From Oxalobacter sp. (lineage in GTDB: Bacteria > Pseudomonadota > Gammaproteobacteria > Burkholderiales > Burkholderiaceae_D): a stretch of 64,000 nt of DNA. Numbering within the stretch: position 1 is the first letter of the stretch; each line of letters opens with the position of its first letter. Made by a program: the position numbers and the translations under genes. The notes under the pieces are model-generated. The model had not been told where the DNA came from and did no database searches. It saw only the letters and a list, made by a program, of their open reading frames with translations. Where the stretch lies: contig JAEEYE010000009.1 of the NCBI GenBank assembly GCA_016291665.1, forward strand, positions 19,797-83,796, written 5' to 3'. Below, piece by piece: positions 1 through 11,744 of this stretch.

Positions 1-641
1 TTAACGAATGAAATTAGCGCGATGGGGTTGGTGAACCTGGCAGCAGCGCAAGAACTCGAAGAAGGAAAAAAACGTCGTCAGTACCTGAAAGAGCAGCATC
101 AAGATTTGACGGACGCGATTGCGACACTTGAAGATGCTATTAAGCGTATTGACCGTGAGACTCGCCAACAGTTAAAGGATACTTTTGACCGAGTCAACGC
201 GTCTTTAGATGAATTATTCCCCATTCTTTTTGGCGGTGGTAAAGCGCAGCTTATTATGAGTGGGGATGAGATTTTAGATGCTGGAATCCAGATAATGGCA
301 CAGCCACCTGGTAAAAAAAATGCGACAATACACTTGCTTTCCGGGGGTGAAAAAGCGCTGACAGCTTTAGCATTGGTTTTTTCGCTGTTCCAGTTGAATC
401 CAGCGCCGTTTTGTTTACTTGATGAAGTTGATGCACCATTAGATGATGCCAATACAGCACGTTTTAGCAGTTTGGTAGAGAAAATGTCCGCACAGACACA
501 GTTTCTGTTTATTTCACATAATCAGATTGCGATGGCAATGGCAGAAGAACTGATTGGGGTAACTATGCAAGAGAAAGGGGTTTCCCGGATCGTCAGTGTT
601 GACCTGGATAAGGCAGGGGAATTCGCAGAAAAGGGACAAGC

Positions 642-645
<4 letters not shown>
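1..645 (+). CDS. smc: Chromosome segregation ATPase SMC, C-terminal part (cut by window start)
   Basis: The reading frame is open from base 1, so this is the 3' end of a longer gene; an internal ATG at 22 is not the real start. SMC dimers compact and segregate the chromosome, and their ATPase head is built from both protein ends. Seen here are the end of the coiled coil (Glu/Lys/Gln-rich, about residues 15-60 of the fragment), the ABC signature LSGGEK and the Walker B stretch LLDEVDAPLDDAN, followed by an SHN switch motif. The stop overlaps the zipA start (ATGA at 642-645), so the two are co-transcribed. Assignment is firm; the N-terminal head and hinge lie outside the window. Confidence 0.95.
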
Positions 646-3793
<3,148 letters not shown>

Positions 3794-3799
3794 AAAATC

Positions 3800-4342
3800 A
3801 TGAGTGTCCAAAAGATCTTGAAAATGGGAAGGCAGCTTCTCTTGGAAGAGTCTGAACCCATTACTGAATTTGATACGCCAGAACTCCATCAATTGATTGC
3901 TGACTTATGGGAAACGATGAAAGCAACAGATGGTGCAGGGCTGGCTGCGCCACAGATTGGCGTTTTAAAGCGGGTGGTCGTTTTAGGGTATGACAAGGAC
4001 TACCATCCAGAGAATATGGATTCTGTTCCTGCAACGGTTTTAATTAATCCTCAATTGACGCCATTAACTGACGAATTTGATGAACGCTGGGAAGGGTGTC
4101 TGTCGATTCCTGGGATGCGTGGGGCTGTGCCTCGTTACACGAAGGTCAGGATTGATGCCTTTGATGTATTCGGTAAACCTTTTTCCCGTGATGCAGAAGG
4201 TTTTTATGCGCGTGTTGCCCAGCATGAATGCGACCATTTAGATGGGATACTTTACCCAATGCGTATGCTGGACTTGGACTGCTTTGGTTTCAATGATGCG
4301 TTTGAGGAGGATGAGCAGGCAGAACGTGCAGCACAACCTTAA
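3800..4342 (+). CDS. def: Peptide deformylase
   Basis: Removes the formyl group from the N-terminal methionine of nascent proteins. The three family motifs are visible: GAGLAAPQIGV, EGCLSIPG with metal-ligand Cys100, and QHECDHLDG with His142, Glu143 and His146. The 180-residue length is standard. It lies six bases after ligA on the same strand, so it may be in the smc-zipA-ligA transcript, and it faces the next gene tail to tail with an 11-bp gap. Genomes often hold more than one copy, so this may or may not be the main enzyme. Confidence 0.95.
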   Translation: MSVQKILKMGRQLLLEESEPITEFDTPELHQLIADLWETMKATDGAGLAAPQIGVLKRVVVLGYDKDYHPENMDSVPATVLINPQLTPLTDEFDERWEGCLSIPGMRGAVPRYTKVRIDAFDVFGKPFSRDAEGFYARVAQHECDHLDGILYPMRMLDLDCFGFNDAFEEDEQAERAAQP

Positions 4343-4353
4343 GATGTTTTGTT

Positions 4354-4812
4354 TTACTCATCGTTGCCCATCATCAGGCATACCATTTTTCTTGGGAAGG
4401 CAATAAAGAAGATGTCTTCCATGAAGTAAAATCGCCCTTGTCCGTCGTTACACAGGCTCAGGGCATCAGTGAGTTTTTCACTGTGTACCGGCCTTAAAAT
4501 GCCGGTTGCTTTGCCGAGGTCAAACTGCAACCAGTGGATTAAGCCTTCAATGATTTTCGGTTCGTTTTCGCCAAACAAGGTGACGAGGGCGTCTTTTAGG
4601 GTTTCGGAGGTCTGGATGTTTTCCAAGAGTGGCATAGGGACTCCGAAATGTTGTGCAAAAAAGGTGGTGTAGTTGGCTTGATCCATGCAAAGGGTTTCGA
4701 TGTAGGAAGGTCCTATCCAAGTGGAACACGACGACGCCATATGAAAGAGACCATCCAGGTAATTGGTGAGCCGGATGTTTTCTTCGGAAAGCTTAGGTTG
4801 GAGTGTATTCAT
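4354..4812 (-). CDS. Hypothetical protein (152 aa)
   Basis: I do not recognise a family. The product is a soluble, acidic protein of 152 residues with no signal peptide or membrane segment. It has scattered cysteines (one Cys pair region near residues 29-43) and an aromatic C-terminal part (RFYFMEDIFFIAFPRK). It starts 15 bp after the stop of the pseudouridine synthase on the same strand, so it is probably the last gene of the map-glnD-pseudouridine synthase run. No strong ribosome-binding site is visible, so coupling to the upstream gene is likely. Confidence 0.7.
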   Translation of the reverse strand: MNTLQPKLSEENIRLTNYLDGLFHMASSCSTWIGPSYIETLCMDQANYTTFFAQHFGVPMPLLENIQTSETLKDALVTLFGENEPKIIEGLIHWLQFDLGKATGILRPVHSEKLTDALSLCNDGQGRFYFMEDIFFIAFPRKMVCLMMGNDE

Positions 4813-4827
4813 CGGTGATTTCTGCGC

Positions 4828-5574
4828 TTAGAACGATTCATCCGGGCGTAGGTAACGCCATTTGCCAGGTGGCAGGGCACCTAGTCTGACTTTGCCGATA
4901 CGAACGCGTTTTAGTCCGACTACTTTGAGTCCTACGGCTTCGCACATTCGGCGAATCTGGCGTTTCTTCCCTTCCCTTAAGACAAAGCGTAGCTGGTCTT
5001 CGTTTTGCCAGTTGACTTTAGCGGGTTGCAAGGCTTTGCCATCAAGCTTTAGCCCATGGCGTAAGAGTTGGAGGTCTTTGTCAGGTAAGCGGCCTGGTTT
5101 TTGGTAGCGGACACGTACTAGGTATTCTTTGTCGGTCGTCGAGTCTTCCCCAATCAGTTGCTTGGCAATGCGGCCGTCCTGAGTGAGGACGAGTAAGCCT
5201 ACCGAGTCGATATCCAAACGCCCCGCAGGTACAAGACCGCGTTTTTGAGAAGGTTTGAAACGGATCTTTGCGGTATCTTCTTCCCAATGGGAATCCGCGT
5301 TGATGAGTGCGACAGCCGGTGTATAGCCATCTTCGGCCTGTCCGCTGACGTAGCCAACTGGTTTATTGAGTAGGATGGTTACACGCTCAGATTGTTCTTT
5401 TGTTGCGCGTTTATCGACAGTGATTTTCTGGTGTGGCAGTACTTTGCTACCTAATTGGGAGACGACTGTTCCGTCAACGCGCACCCAGCCGTGTTCAATC
5501 CAGGCATCGGCTTCCCGGCGGGAACACAGTCCTAGTTCTGACATCCTTTTTGACAATCGCACAGGCTCGCTCAT
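4828..5574 (-). CDS. RluF/RluB-family 23S rRNA pseudouridine synthase
   Basis: Converts a specific uridine of 23S rRNA to pseudouridine. The N-terminus is an S4 RNA-binding domain (about residues 4-50, [19 protein letters not shown]). The catalytic domain carries the RsuA-type motif GRLDIDS with Asp121 as nucleophile, and later the conserved stretch [14 protein letters not shown]. The short C-terminus without an extension fits RluF better than the long RluB proteins, but the exact target uridine cannot be read from sequence. It follows glnD by 18 bp. Confidence 0.85.
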   Translation of the reverse strand: MSEPVRLSKRMSELGLCSRREADAWIEHGWVRVDGTVVSQLGSKVLPHQKITVDKRATKEQSERVTILLNKPVGYVSGQAEDGYTPAVALINADSHWEEDTAKIRFKPSQKRGLVPAGRLDIDSVGLLVLTQDGRIAKQLIGEDSTTDKEYLVRVRYQKPGRLPDKDLQLLRHGLKLDGKALQPAKVNWQNEDQLRFVLREGKKRQIRRMCEAVGLKVVGLKRVRIGKVRLGALPPGKWRYLRPDESF

Positions 5575-5592
5575 GGGGTTCCTACAAAATGG

Positions 5593-8166
5593 TTAAGTGT
5601 CGTGGACGCGTAATACCTCAATCATATCGCGTTCAAACTGGATCTGCTGACGTGGTTGTTGGAGTTTTTCCCCATCAATTAAGAACACATCTTCTATGCG
5701 TTCACCCAATGTCATGATTTTGGCTGTATGCAGGTTGATTCGGTGTTTACTGAAAACACGTGCAATGGCATAGAGTAGTCCACGGTAGTCGTTTCCTGTA
5801 ATGCTTAACACGAACCGGCCATTTGCGTCAGGTCGCAAATCAATGGAGGGAGAGACCGGGAATACGCGCGATTTACGGGAAAAGCGTGGCAATGACGGTT
5901 CGGGCAAGACCCCTGGTTCTTTCAGGATATCGGTTAAATCGTGTTCAACCTGCGACGTGATATCCCGGTATTGGTTTTCAAAACCTTGGCGGGTGACTAG
6001 GAAGGTATCTAATGCATACTGCTCCTTGGTCGTATGGATTTTTGCATCAAGAATAGCGAAATTTTTCCGATCAAAATAACTGCATATCCATGCAAAGAGG
6101 TCGGGACGGTCGCACATGTAGACGACAACCTGTAAGCCTTCACCAGTTGGTGAGACCCGGCATTGCACGACTGGTTCTTGTGAGTTCATGCGTGCGTATA
6201 GGGTACGGGTATGCCAAGCAATATCTAAGGCATCGTTTCGCAGGAAGTACACGATATCGAGCTGTTTCCAGAACGCTTCATGTGCAGATTCAGGGATACC
6301 ATAGAGGCGTAAATTGGCTTTGGCTTCGTGCTGGCGTTTTTCCAGTTCATGGTCAATGGACAGATTTTCGCCACCTAAGACGCGTTTAGTCTGAACCAAT
6401 AAGTCTTCTAAGAGCTTGCCTTTCCAGGTATTCCAAATGTTGGGGCCTGTTGCGCGGATATCTGCGACAGTTAAAAGATAAAGCGCGGTGAGATGCCGGT
6501 CATCCTTAACAATAGTGGCAAAGGCATTGATGACTTCAGGATCTGAGAGATCCTTTTTCTGCGCAAAAGTAGAAAGAGACAGGTGTTCTTTGACCAAGAA
6601 AACGGCGAGTTCGGTATCGTCTTTTGCAATTCCATGTTGCGTGCAAAAACGTTTCACATCACGCATTCCAAGAACAGAGTGGTCTCCTCCTCTTCCCTTG
6701 GCAATATCGTGGAAGAGTGCAGCCACATAAAGGATCCACTGGCGGCTAAAACCAGTCATCAAGTGGCTGCACAAGGGATTTTCATGAGCGTAGCGGGCGC
6801 GTGAAAAATGGTGTAGGTTTTCAAGAACCTTTAAGGTATGCTGGTCGACCGTAAATTGATGGAACAGGTCATATTGCATTTGTCCTACAATTTTCCCGAA
6901 GTTGGGCAGGTACCGACCTAAGATACCCATGCGGTTCATATATTCTAGAGACCGAACTGCAAAGCGTTCTGACTGTAGGATTTTCAGGAAAAACGCATGG
7001 TTTGTTGGATTTCGGCGAAATGCTGGGTTGATGTTCATCCGGGCATGCCACATTGCCCTTAACGTGCGGACTGTCATTTCCTTTAAGTCTGCCCGCTGTG
7101 ATAGCAGGTAGAATGCTTCAAGGATACTCGATGGGTACTTGATAAAAATATCATCAGATGTGATATCTAAGAGGCCGTTGACTTCATTGAAGTGGTTATT
7201 GATTTTTACTGCAACCTGGGGCATTGGAAAGAGTCTTGCCTGGACATTTTGTAGGAGAATCATGTTGAGTTGGCAGACCGAGTGCGCTGCACGGTAATAA
7301 CGCTTCATCATGCATTCGCTGGCCGTCCTTGCGTCTAACAGCATTCCTTTTTTACGGAAGCCAAATGTTTGGGCAATCGGCATTTGCATATCGAACAGTA
7401 AACGGTCTTCCGGCCGTTTAGCTTGGATATGTAACCGGATACGGATATCTTTGAAGGCGCGTTCTTTTTTGCGTAGTTGCTGTGCTTCAGAAGCGGTCAA
7501 TAAGCCTTTTTCAGCTAATTCGTTCCATGAAGCCCCGAGTTTAGCGGCTTTGGCTACCCAGAGGATGACCTGTAAATCACGTAGACCGCCTGGCCCATCT
7601 TTGCAGTTAGGTTCCAAGCTGTAAGGGGTGTCTCCGAATTTTAGGTGACGTTGCCTAGTTTCAAGCATCTTGGCAATGAAGAATGCTTGGGCATCCATGG
7701 CACCATTGTATCGGGATTGCATTTTAAGGAAAAGTTTGCGGTTTCCCGTTATAAAACGGGCTTCCAGCAGGCTCGTCTGGATGGTGATGTCGTTAGCTGC
7801 TTCTTGGATACATTCTTCGAGTGTACGGACACTGTGTCCAATGGTGAGCCCAAGTGACCATAATTGCTGGATGAACGCTTCCAGCTTGGCATTTAATGTC
7901 TCATTGGGTGGTGTATCCAGCAGAACCAGGATATCTACGTCTGAATGCGGAAAGAGTTCACCGCGGCCATAACCGCCTACCGCAACCAGTGCGAGGGTAG
8001 AGGGCAGGTCGACAGAAGTCCACATAGCAGACAGAACTCTATCAACGCTCCGGGAGAGTGTTTTAAGGAGCCATTGTGGGCGTGGATGCGTTTTAAAGTC
8101 GGTAATGGCTGTTTCGCGCAACGCTTTTAATTGTTGCCGAAAAGAGGAGATTGCTGTTGTCGTCAT
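5593..8166 (-). CDS. glnD: Bifunctional PII uridylyltransferase/uridylyl-removing enzyme GlnD
   Basis: Nitrogen sensor that uridylylates PII proteins when glutamine is low and removes UMP when it is high. The 857-residue protein has the full architecture: nucleotidyltransferase motif GGYGRGELFPHSDVD (about residues 64-78), an HD hydrolase domain with LFHDIAKGRGGDHS near the middle, and two C-terminal ACT domains that bind glutamine (the second begins near FVLSITGNDYRGLLYAIARVF). It connects functionally with glnA-ntrB-ntrC at 32-36 kb: GlnD sets the PII state, and PII controls NtrB. It lies 43 bp after map on the same strand, the usual map-glnD pairing. Confidence 0.96.
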   Translation of the reverse strand: MTTTAISSFRQQLKALRETAITDFKTHPRPQWLLKTLSRSVDRVLSAMWTSVDLPSTLALVAVGGYGRGELFPHSDVDILVLLDTPPNETLNAKLEAFIQQLWSLGLTIGHSVRTLEECIQEAANDITIQTSLLEARFITGNRKLFLKMQSRYNGAMDAQAFFIAKMLETRQRHLKFGDTPYSLEPNCKDGPGGLRDLQVILWVAKAAKLGASWNELAEKGLLTASEAQQLRKKERAFKDIRIRLHIQAKRPEDRLLFDMQMPIAQTFGFRKKGMLLDARTASECMMKRYYRAAHSVCQLNMILLQNVQARLFPMPQVAVKINNHFNEVNGLLDITSDDIFIKYPSSILEAFYLLSQRADLKEMTVRTLRAMWHARMNINPAFRRNPTNHAFFLKILQSERFAVRSLEYMNRMGILGRYLPNFGKIVGQMQYDLFHQFTVDQHTLKVLENLHHFSRARYAHENPLCSHLMTGFSRQWILYVAALFHDIAKGRGGDHSVLGMRDVKRFCTQHGIAKDDTELAVFLVKEHLSLSTFAQKKDLSDPEVINAFATIVKDDRHLTALYLLTVADIRATGPNIWNTWKGKLLEDLLVQTKRVLGGENLSIDHELEKRQHEAKANLRLYGIPESAHEAFWKQLDIVYFLRNDALDIAWHTRTLYARMNSQEPVVQCRVSPTGEGLQVVVYMCDRPDLFAWICSYFDRKNFAILDAKIHTTKEQYALDTFLVTRQGFENQYRDITSQVEHDLTDILKEPGVLPEPSLPRFSRKSRVFPVSPSIDLRPDANGRFVLSITGNDYRGLLYAIARVFSKHRINLHTAKIMTLGERIEDVFLIDGEKLQQPRQQIQFERDMIEVLRVHDT

Positions 8167-8209
8167 TGCTTTTTCTCAAAGGGTTCCACAATAACAGACA
8201 ATAAGCAAT

Positions 8210-9022
8210 TTACTGCCCGTCAGAGATGAATTTTGGGGGTGCTGGCATATTGGGGGAGACAGTTAAAATCTCATAACCCGTGTCTGTGACCAAGATGGTG
8301 TGTTCCCATTGCGCCGAGAGGCTGCGGTCTTTGGTTCGGATGGTCCAACCATCGGCTAGTTGCGTGATGGCTCGACGTCCAGCGTTAATCATTGGTTCAA
8401 TGGTAAAAATCATCCCGGGTTTCATTTCGGCACCTGTACCTCGAAGGCCATAGTGCAGAACCTGTGGTTCTTCATGAAAGCCAATGCCGACACCGTGTCC
8501 GCAGAATTCGCGTACCACACTGTAGCCCGCTTTTTCAGCATATTGTTGGATGACGTAGCCGATGTCGCCAAAATGGTTGCCGGGTTTTACTTCTCGGATA
8601 CCTTGCCACATACATTCGTATGTAATCCGAGCTAGTCGTTTTGCCATGATAGAGGGCTCGCCAGCAAAGTACATACGGCTCGTGTCTCCGTAAAAGCCAT
8701 TTAAGATGACTGTGATATCAATGTTTAATGCATCGCCTTTCTTCAAGCGTTTATTGAAGTTAGGAATCCCGTGGCAGACAACCTCATTTAAGGAAATGCA
8801 GGTCGCTTTGGGGTAGGGAGTATAGCCATCTGGACAGTAATTTAAAGGGGCAGGGATGGCATTGTGGTCTGTTATGAATTCATGGCAGAGCTTATCTAGT
8901 TCACCAGTTGAAATGCCGGGCTTGATAAAAGGTTCAATGTAATCAAGTACTTCTGCCGCAAGCTTGCTGGCTTTGCGGATTCCTTCAATCTGTTCCGGGT
9001 TTTTGATATAGATGCCTGCCAT
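8210..9022 (-). CDS. map: Type I methionine aminopeptidase
   Basis: Removes the initiator methionine after deformylation, so it works downstream of the deformylase at 3800. The dinuclear-metal residues are visible in LNIDITVILNGFYGDTSRMY (two Asp), FCGHGVGIGFHEEP (His) and MIFTIEPMI (Glu), plus a final Glu in QWEHTILV. I chose ATG 9022 (270 aa, product starting MAGIYIKNPEQ). A GTG at 9031 is also in frame, but the purine-rich GGTGG just before 9022 favours the ATG. It leads the leftward run map-glnD-pseudouridine synthase. Confidence 0.95.
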   Translation of the reverse strand: MAGIYIKNPEQIEGIRKASKLAAEVLDYIEPFIKPGISTGELDKLCHEFITDHNAIPAPLNYCPDGYTPYPKATCISLNEVVCHGIPNFNKRLKKGDALNIDITVILNGFYGDTSRMYFAGEPSIMAKRLARITYECMWQGIREVKPGNHFGDIGYVIQQYAEKAGYSVVREFCGHGVGIGFHEEPQVLHYGLRGTGAEMKPGMIFTIEPMINAGRRAITQLADGWTIRTKDRSLSAQWEHTILVTDTGYEILTVSPNMPAPPKFISDGQ

Positions 9023-9122
9023 AGTCACCACCAGTTTTCAGAAAAAGAAATGAGAATAGCTATTATATGCCAGTCGAGGTGACTGCGCCCAAAATCGTCA
9101 ATCGACCGGTAACGAATCCTGT

Positions 9123-9128
9123 TATAAT
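9123..9128 (+). promoter_or_regulatory. -10 element upstream of tRNA-Ser
   Basis: A perfect TATAAT sits 18 bp before the tRNA 5' end, at the right distance for a start site a few bases before the mature tRNA. No good -35 hexamer is seen at 17 bp; TCGACC lies 15 bp upstream. Confidence 0.55.
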
Positions 9129-9146
9129 CCATCATCTGGCGCATAC

Positions 9147-9236
9147 GGAGAGGTGGCAGAGTGGTTGAATGCGCCGGACTCGAAATCCGGTATACGGGCA
9201 ACCGTATCGGGGGTTCAAATCCCCCTCTCTCCGCCA
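9147..9236 (+). tRNA. tRNA-Ser (anticodon CGA)
   Basis: Ninety bases including an encoded CCA end. The acceptor stem GGAGAGG pairs with TCTCTCC (one G-U). The anticodon arm CCGGA-loop-TCCGG places CGA at 9181-9183, which reads UCG serine codons. A long variable arm (TACGG/CCGTA) marks a class II tRNA, and the T arm has GGTTCAAAT. It stands alone between map (leftward) and the repeat-protein gene. Confidence 0.97.
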
Positions 9237-9459
9237 TTCTTTTATCGAACATTTCTAGTTTTTCTTTGTAAATCAATTACCTATTTTCTGTTGCGCTCTT
9301 CTAACTGTTTTGTGGCGATTCCCTTATTCTGGATGTCTTATGGGCAGTGCAGTAGGTTTGGTGTTTGCTTTTTTGGTTAAAAACGGCTACATTCACCGCT
9401 GTATGTTTTTTCCTTCTTCTTTGAAAAAATTTTTACAGACATCAAAAGGACAATTAACT

Positions 9460-9795
9460 ATGAGTATCCAACTGAAAAAGACCATTGCCGTTGCTGTTGC
9501 TAGCTTGGGCTTCCTGACTTTGGCAGTTCCTTCCTATGCAGAAGAAGCAGCACCAGCCGCAGAACAAGCTGCCCCAGTTGCCGAAGCAGCACCAGCCGCA
9601 GAACAGGCTGCCCCAGCTGCCGAAGCAGCACCAGCTGCAGAACAGGCTGCCCCAGCTGCCGAAGCAGCACCAGCCGCAGAACAGGCTGCCCCAGCTGCTG
9701 AAGCAGCACCAGCCGCAGAACAGGCTGCCCCAGCTGCTGAAGCAGCACCAGCCGCAGAACAGGCTGCTCCAGCTGCAGACGTTGCTGCAAAATAA
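9460..9795 (+). CDS. Exported Ala/Pro/Glu/Gln repeat protein
   Basis: A 111-residue protein with a clean Sec signal peptide (residues 1-27, hydrophobic core AVAVASLGFLTLAV, cleavage after SYA). Six tandem 13-residue units of the pattern EAAPAAEQAAPAA follow, then a short DVAAK tail. The start at 9460 is set by AAAGGA nine bases upstream; the reading frame remains open further upstream, but that part looks untranslated. No catalytic residue or cysteine is present. The product is probably periplasmic and extended or helical, comparable to Ala/Pro-rich spacer proteins. I assign no function. A strong terminator follows. Confidence 0.8.
   Translation: MSIQLKKTIAVAVASLGFLTLAVPSYAEEAAPAAEQAAPVAEAAPAAEQAAPAAEAAPAAEQAAPAAEAAPAAEQAAPAAEAAPAAEQAAPAAEAAPAAEQAAPAADVAAK
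9544..9777 (+). repeat. Six tandem 39-bp coding repeats
   Basis: Six directly adjacent 39-bp units (13 codons each) begin at 9544, 9583, 9622, 9661, 9700 and 9739. They differ only at a few, mostly third, codon positions. The unit is a multiple of three, so gain or loss of copies would keep the frame. There are no spacers, so it is not a CRISPR array. Confidence 0.95.
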
Positions 9796-9815
9796 TCAAG
9801 AAGGATATGACATTG

Positions 9816-9847
9816 AAGGCAGAAGGCTACCCCCTTCTGCCTTTTTC
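9816..9847 (+). terminator. Rho-independent terminator after the repeat-protein gene
   Basis: An 11-bp perfect stem, AAGGCAGAAGG with CCTTCTGCCTT, closes a six-base loop and runs into TTTTT. It ends the transcript of the repeat protein before the Sel1 gene. Confidence 0.9.
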
Positions 9848-9868
9848 AGCTGAGCTTTTGGAAAAGAT

Positions 9869-10069
9869 ATGTCACAGCAAACGGATTCTGTTGAACAACT
9901 TGTTTGGCAGGCATCTTCAGGTGATGTGGAGGCGCAATATGCGTTGGGCATTGCTTTGCTGGAAGGTGCAGGGGTGGATGCCAATCTCGCGAAGGCTGTT
10001 GAATGGCTGAAGGCGGCGGCAGCAGGCGGCCATGTCAAGGCAGCAACGTTGCTTGAGACTTTCGGTTGA
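9869..10069 (+). CDS. Small single-Sel1-repeat protein
   Basis: A 66-residue cytoplasmic-looking protein without a signal peptide. Residues 18-60 match one Sel1-like (TPR-related) repeat: AQYALGIALLEGAGV, then NLAKAVEWLKAAAAGGHVKAA. Such repeats mediate protein contacts. It begins about 22 bases after the terminator, and an in-frame upstream alternative at 9807 would run through the terminator stem, so the ATG at 9869 is preferred. The ribosome-binding site is weak (GGAAAAG). A real small gene is likely because the repeat is well formed. Confidence 0.75.
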   Translation: MSQQTDSVEQLVWQASSGDVEAQYALGIALLEGAGVDANLAKAVEWLKAAAAGGHVKAATLLETFG

Positions 10070-10078
10070 TTGTTTTCC

Positions 10079-10522
10079 TCAGGCGAGGATGTTGCCATTA
10101 GCGTCGGCCGGTTTACATAAAGCGATGATGCATTCAATCAGTGCGATGATAGCAGGGATGCCTGTCCAGCAAAAGACAAGGTAAAGGATGCCTTTCAGGG
10201 TTCTGCTGGCATAGAACTTGTGGATACCAAGGCCGCCCAAGAAAAATGCCAAGACGCAGTAGATGGCCTTGTTCACCAAGTGTGGGCCGATGTAGGTTGT
10301 CTGTTGGTAGCTGGTGCCGTAGCCTGCGTCTGATGGTCGGTTCTGGTATGCGGTATAGGGCTTTGCTTTCTTGGACACAATCGTTTCGCGGCCATTCGTA
10401 TAGACTTCGACTTCATCGCCGATGGCGGGCTTAAAGTTAAAGGCTGACAAAGGTAGGGTTTGGAATGAACCACTGTTTTCGCCAATGTAGACGGTGTTGC
10501 CTTTAATCTGAATGACCTTCAT
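10079..10522 (-). CDS. TM2-domain membrane protein
   Basis: A 147-residue protein. The N-terminal part (1-55) is a small beta-rich soluble region. After a Tyr/Gln-rich linker there are two membrane helices joined by the TM2 signature: VNKAIYCVLAFFLGGLGIHKFY (about 83-104) and GILYLVFCWTGIPAIIALIECIIAL (about 111-135). TM2 proteins sit in the inner membrane with unknown biochemical roles. It is transcribed leftward, 33 bp after the beta-helix gene, so it may be the last gene of that operon. Confidence 0.85.
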   Translation of the reverse strand: MKVIQIKGNTVYIGENSGSFQTLPLSAFNFKPAIGDEVEVYTNGRETIVSKKAKPYTAYQNRPSDAGYGTSYQQTTYIGPHLVNKAIYCVLAFFLGGLGIHKFYASRTLKGILYLVFCWTGIPAIIALIECIIALCKPADANGNILA

Positions 10523-10555
10523 GCGTTTTTTTCCCTACTAAATGCTTTTTTCCAA

Positions 10556-11734
10556 CTAATTTGCGCCTGGGCGCTTTGAGAGTTGGGTCATACCGTCGAC
10601 AACTGTCCTTTCTCCTACTTCAGCCAACCCAAAGACTGAAGCCATACCGGAAACTTTGGCATGACCAAAGACTTTGGCATTGTCGTAGACTAAGGCATTG
10701 CCAGAGACTTCAGCTTGGTCACAGACAAGCGCCTTACCACCGACTCGGGCGCGTCCCCAGACCTTGGCTTCATCTGCAACCCATGCTTCACTTAAGGTTG
10801 CCAGGTTGGATTCGTTTTCAAGCCAGCCACCTAAATCACCATCCCTGACGTGATGAAGGGCGTTGTCCATTGTTGCTTGGATGCGGAAGAGCGTCGTGGT
10901 ATTGGTGCCAGTACCGACTGTCATCGTTTGGTCTTTTAAAAGACGGAAGCGACTTCCATCCCGGACGGTATTGCCATCTATCAAGGTGTAGCCCCCAATC
11001 TTTGCAGTACCGCAAACGGTTGCGTGATCCGTAACCACGGCTGAACCGCTGATTGTTGCTTGGCCAAAAACGCGAGCAGAGCCAGAAATGATGGCGTTTT
11101 CTATGACATGGGCTTTGCCATAGACCAATGCATCATCAGCAACCCAGGCGCTGCCGTTCATGGCTAGGTTATCCATACTTTGGATATAACCGCCTTTGTC
11201 ACCTGCTGTAATTCCATGAAAGGGGTTGTCTGTTAACGCCTGGATCCTGTAGAGGGTGATGCCATCGAGGTCAATACAGTCGTCTTCAAGCATGGCGTAA
11301 CGAGCGCTGTCAATAACAGTATTACCGCCAATAAAGTCGTAACCCGACATTTCTGCAACACCTGCAATTCGGGCACTGCCGCCTAACATTGCATAGTCTG
11401 CAACTGCTGCGTCACCTGTGACTTCTGCATCGGCAAAAATACGGGCGTGCCCTCTGACGACAGCGCGTCCATGGATTAAGGCGTGACCGAATATTTCAGC
11501 ATGGTCTTTGACTAGGGCATCACCTGTGACAGTAGCGTTTTCGTAAACCATCGCATAGTCATCAACCCAGCCATTCCCCGCTTGCGGGAGGTTTTCAGGA
11601 GTTTCAATCCAACCGCCCAAATCGCCTTTTTTTACACCGTGCAAAGGGATGTCGACACAGGCTTGTATCCTGTAGAGTTTTTTTCCGAACCGTTCTACGG
11701 TGTCGTGCATCACAAGTTCATAGCGGGTCTGCAT
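10556..11734 (-). CDS. YdcK-like left-handed beta-helix protein with three modules
   Basis: The protein has 392 residues. Three times it repeats a module of about 130 residues: a YRIQA-type strand, a GDLGGW/GDKGGY motif, a following NL, and then a run of hexapeptide-like turns with alternating Ala/Val and His/Asp/Gly. The modules start near residues 22, 160 and 290. This matches the YdcK-type parallel beta-helix class, whose role is unknown. No signal peptide or acyltransferase catalytic histidine signature is obvious. ATG 11734 is preceded by AGGA, which overlaps the stop codon of the ArsD-like gene. The upstream in-frame extension to 11785 would overlap that gene and is unlikely. Confidence 0.8.
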   Translation of the reverse strand: MQTRYELVMHDTVERFGKKLYRIQACVDIPLHGVKKGDLGGWIETPENLPQAGNGWVDDYAMVYENATVTGDALVKDHAEIFGHALIHGRAVVRGHARIFADAEVTGDAAVADYAMLGGSARIAGVAEMSGYDFIGGNTVIDSARYAMLEDDCIDLDGITLYRIQALTDNPFHGITAGDKGGYIQSMDNLAMNGSAWVADDALVYGKAHVIENAIISGSARVFGQATISGSAVVTDHATVCGTAKIGGYTLIDGNTVRDGSRFRLLKDQTMTVGTGTNTTTLFRIQATMDNALHHVRDGDLGGWLENESNLATLSEAWVADEAKVWGRARVGGKALVCDQAEVSGNALVYDNAKVFGHAKVSGMASVFGLAEVGERTVVDGMTQLSKRPGAN

Positions 11735-11744
11735 GGCTGTTTTC

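Noticed and set aside
9544..9777. CRISPR-like regular repeat
   Set aside because: Units are directly adjacent with no spacers and are coding.
9500..9853. Long open frames in other frames and on the minus strand across the repeat region
   Set aside because: They arise because the 39-bp repeat has no stops in several frames. Only the plus frame from 9460 has a signal peptide and ribosome-binding site.
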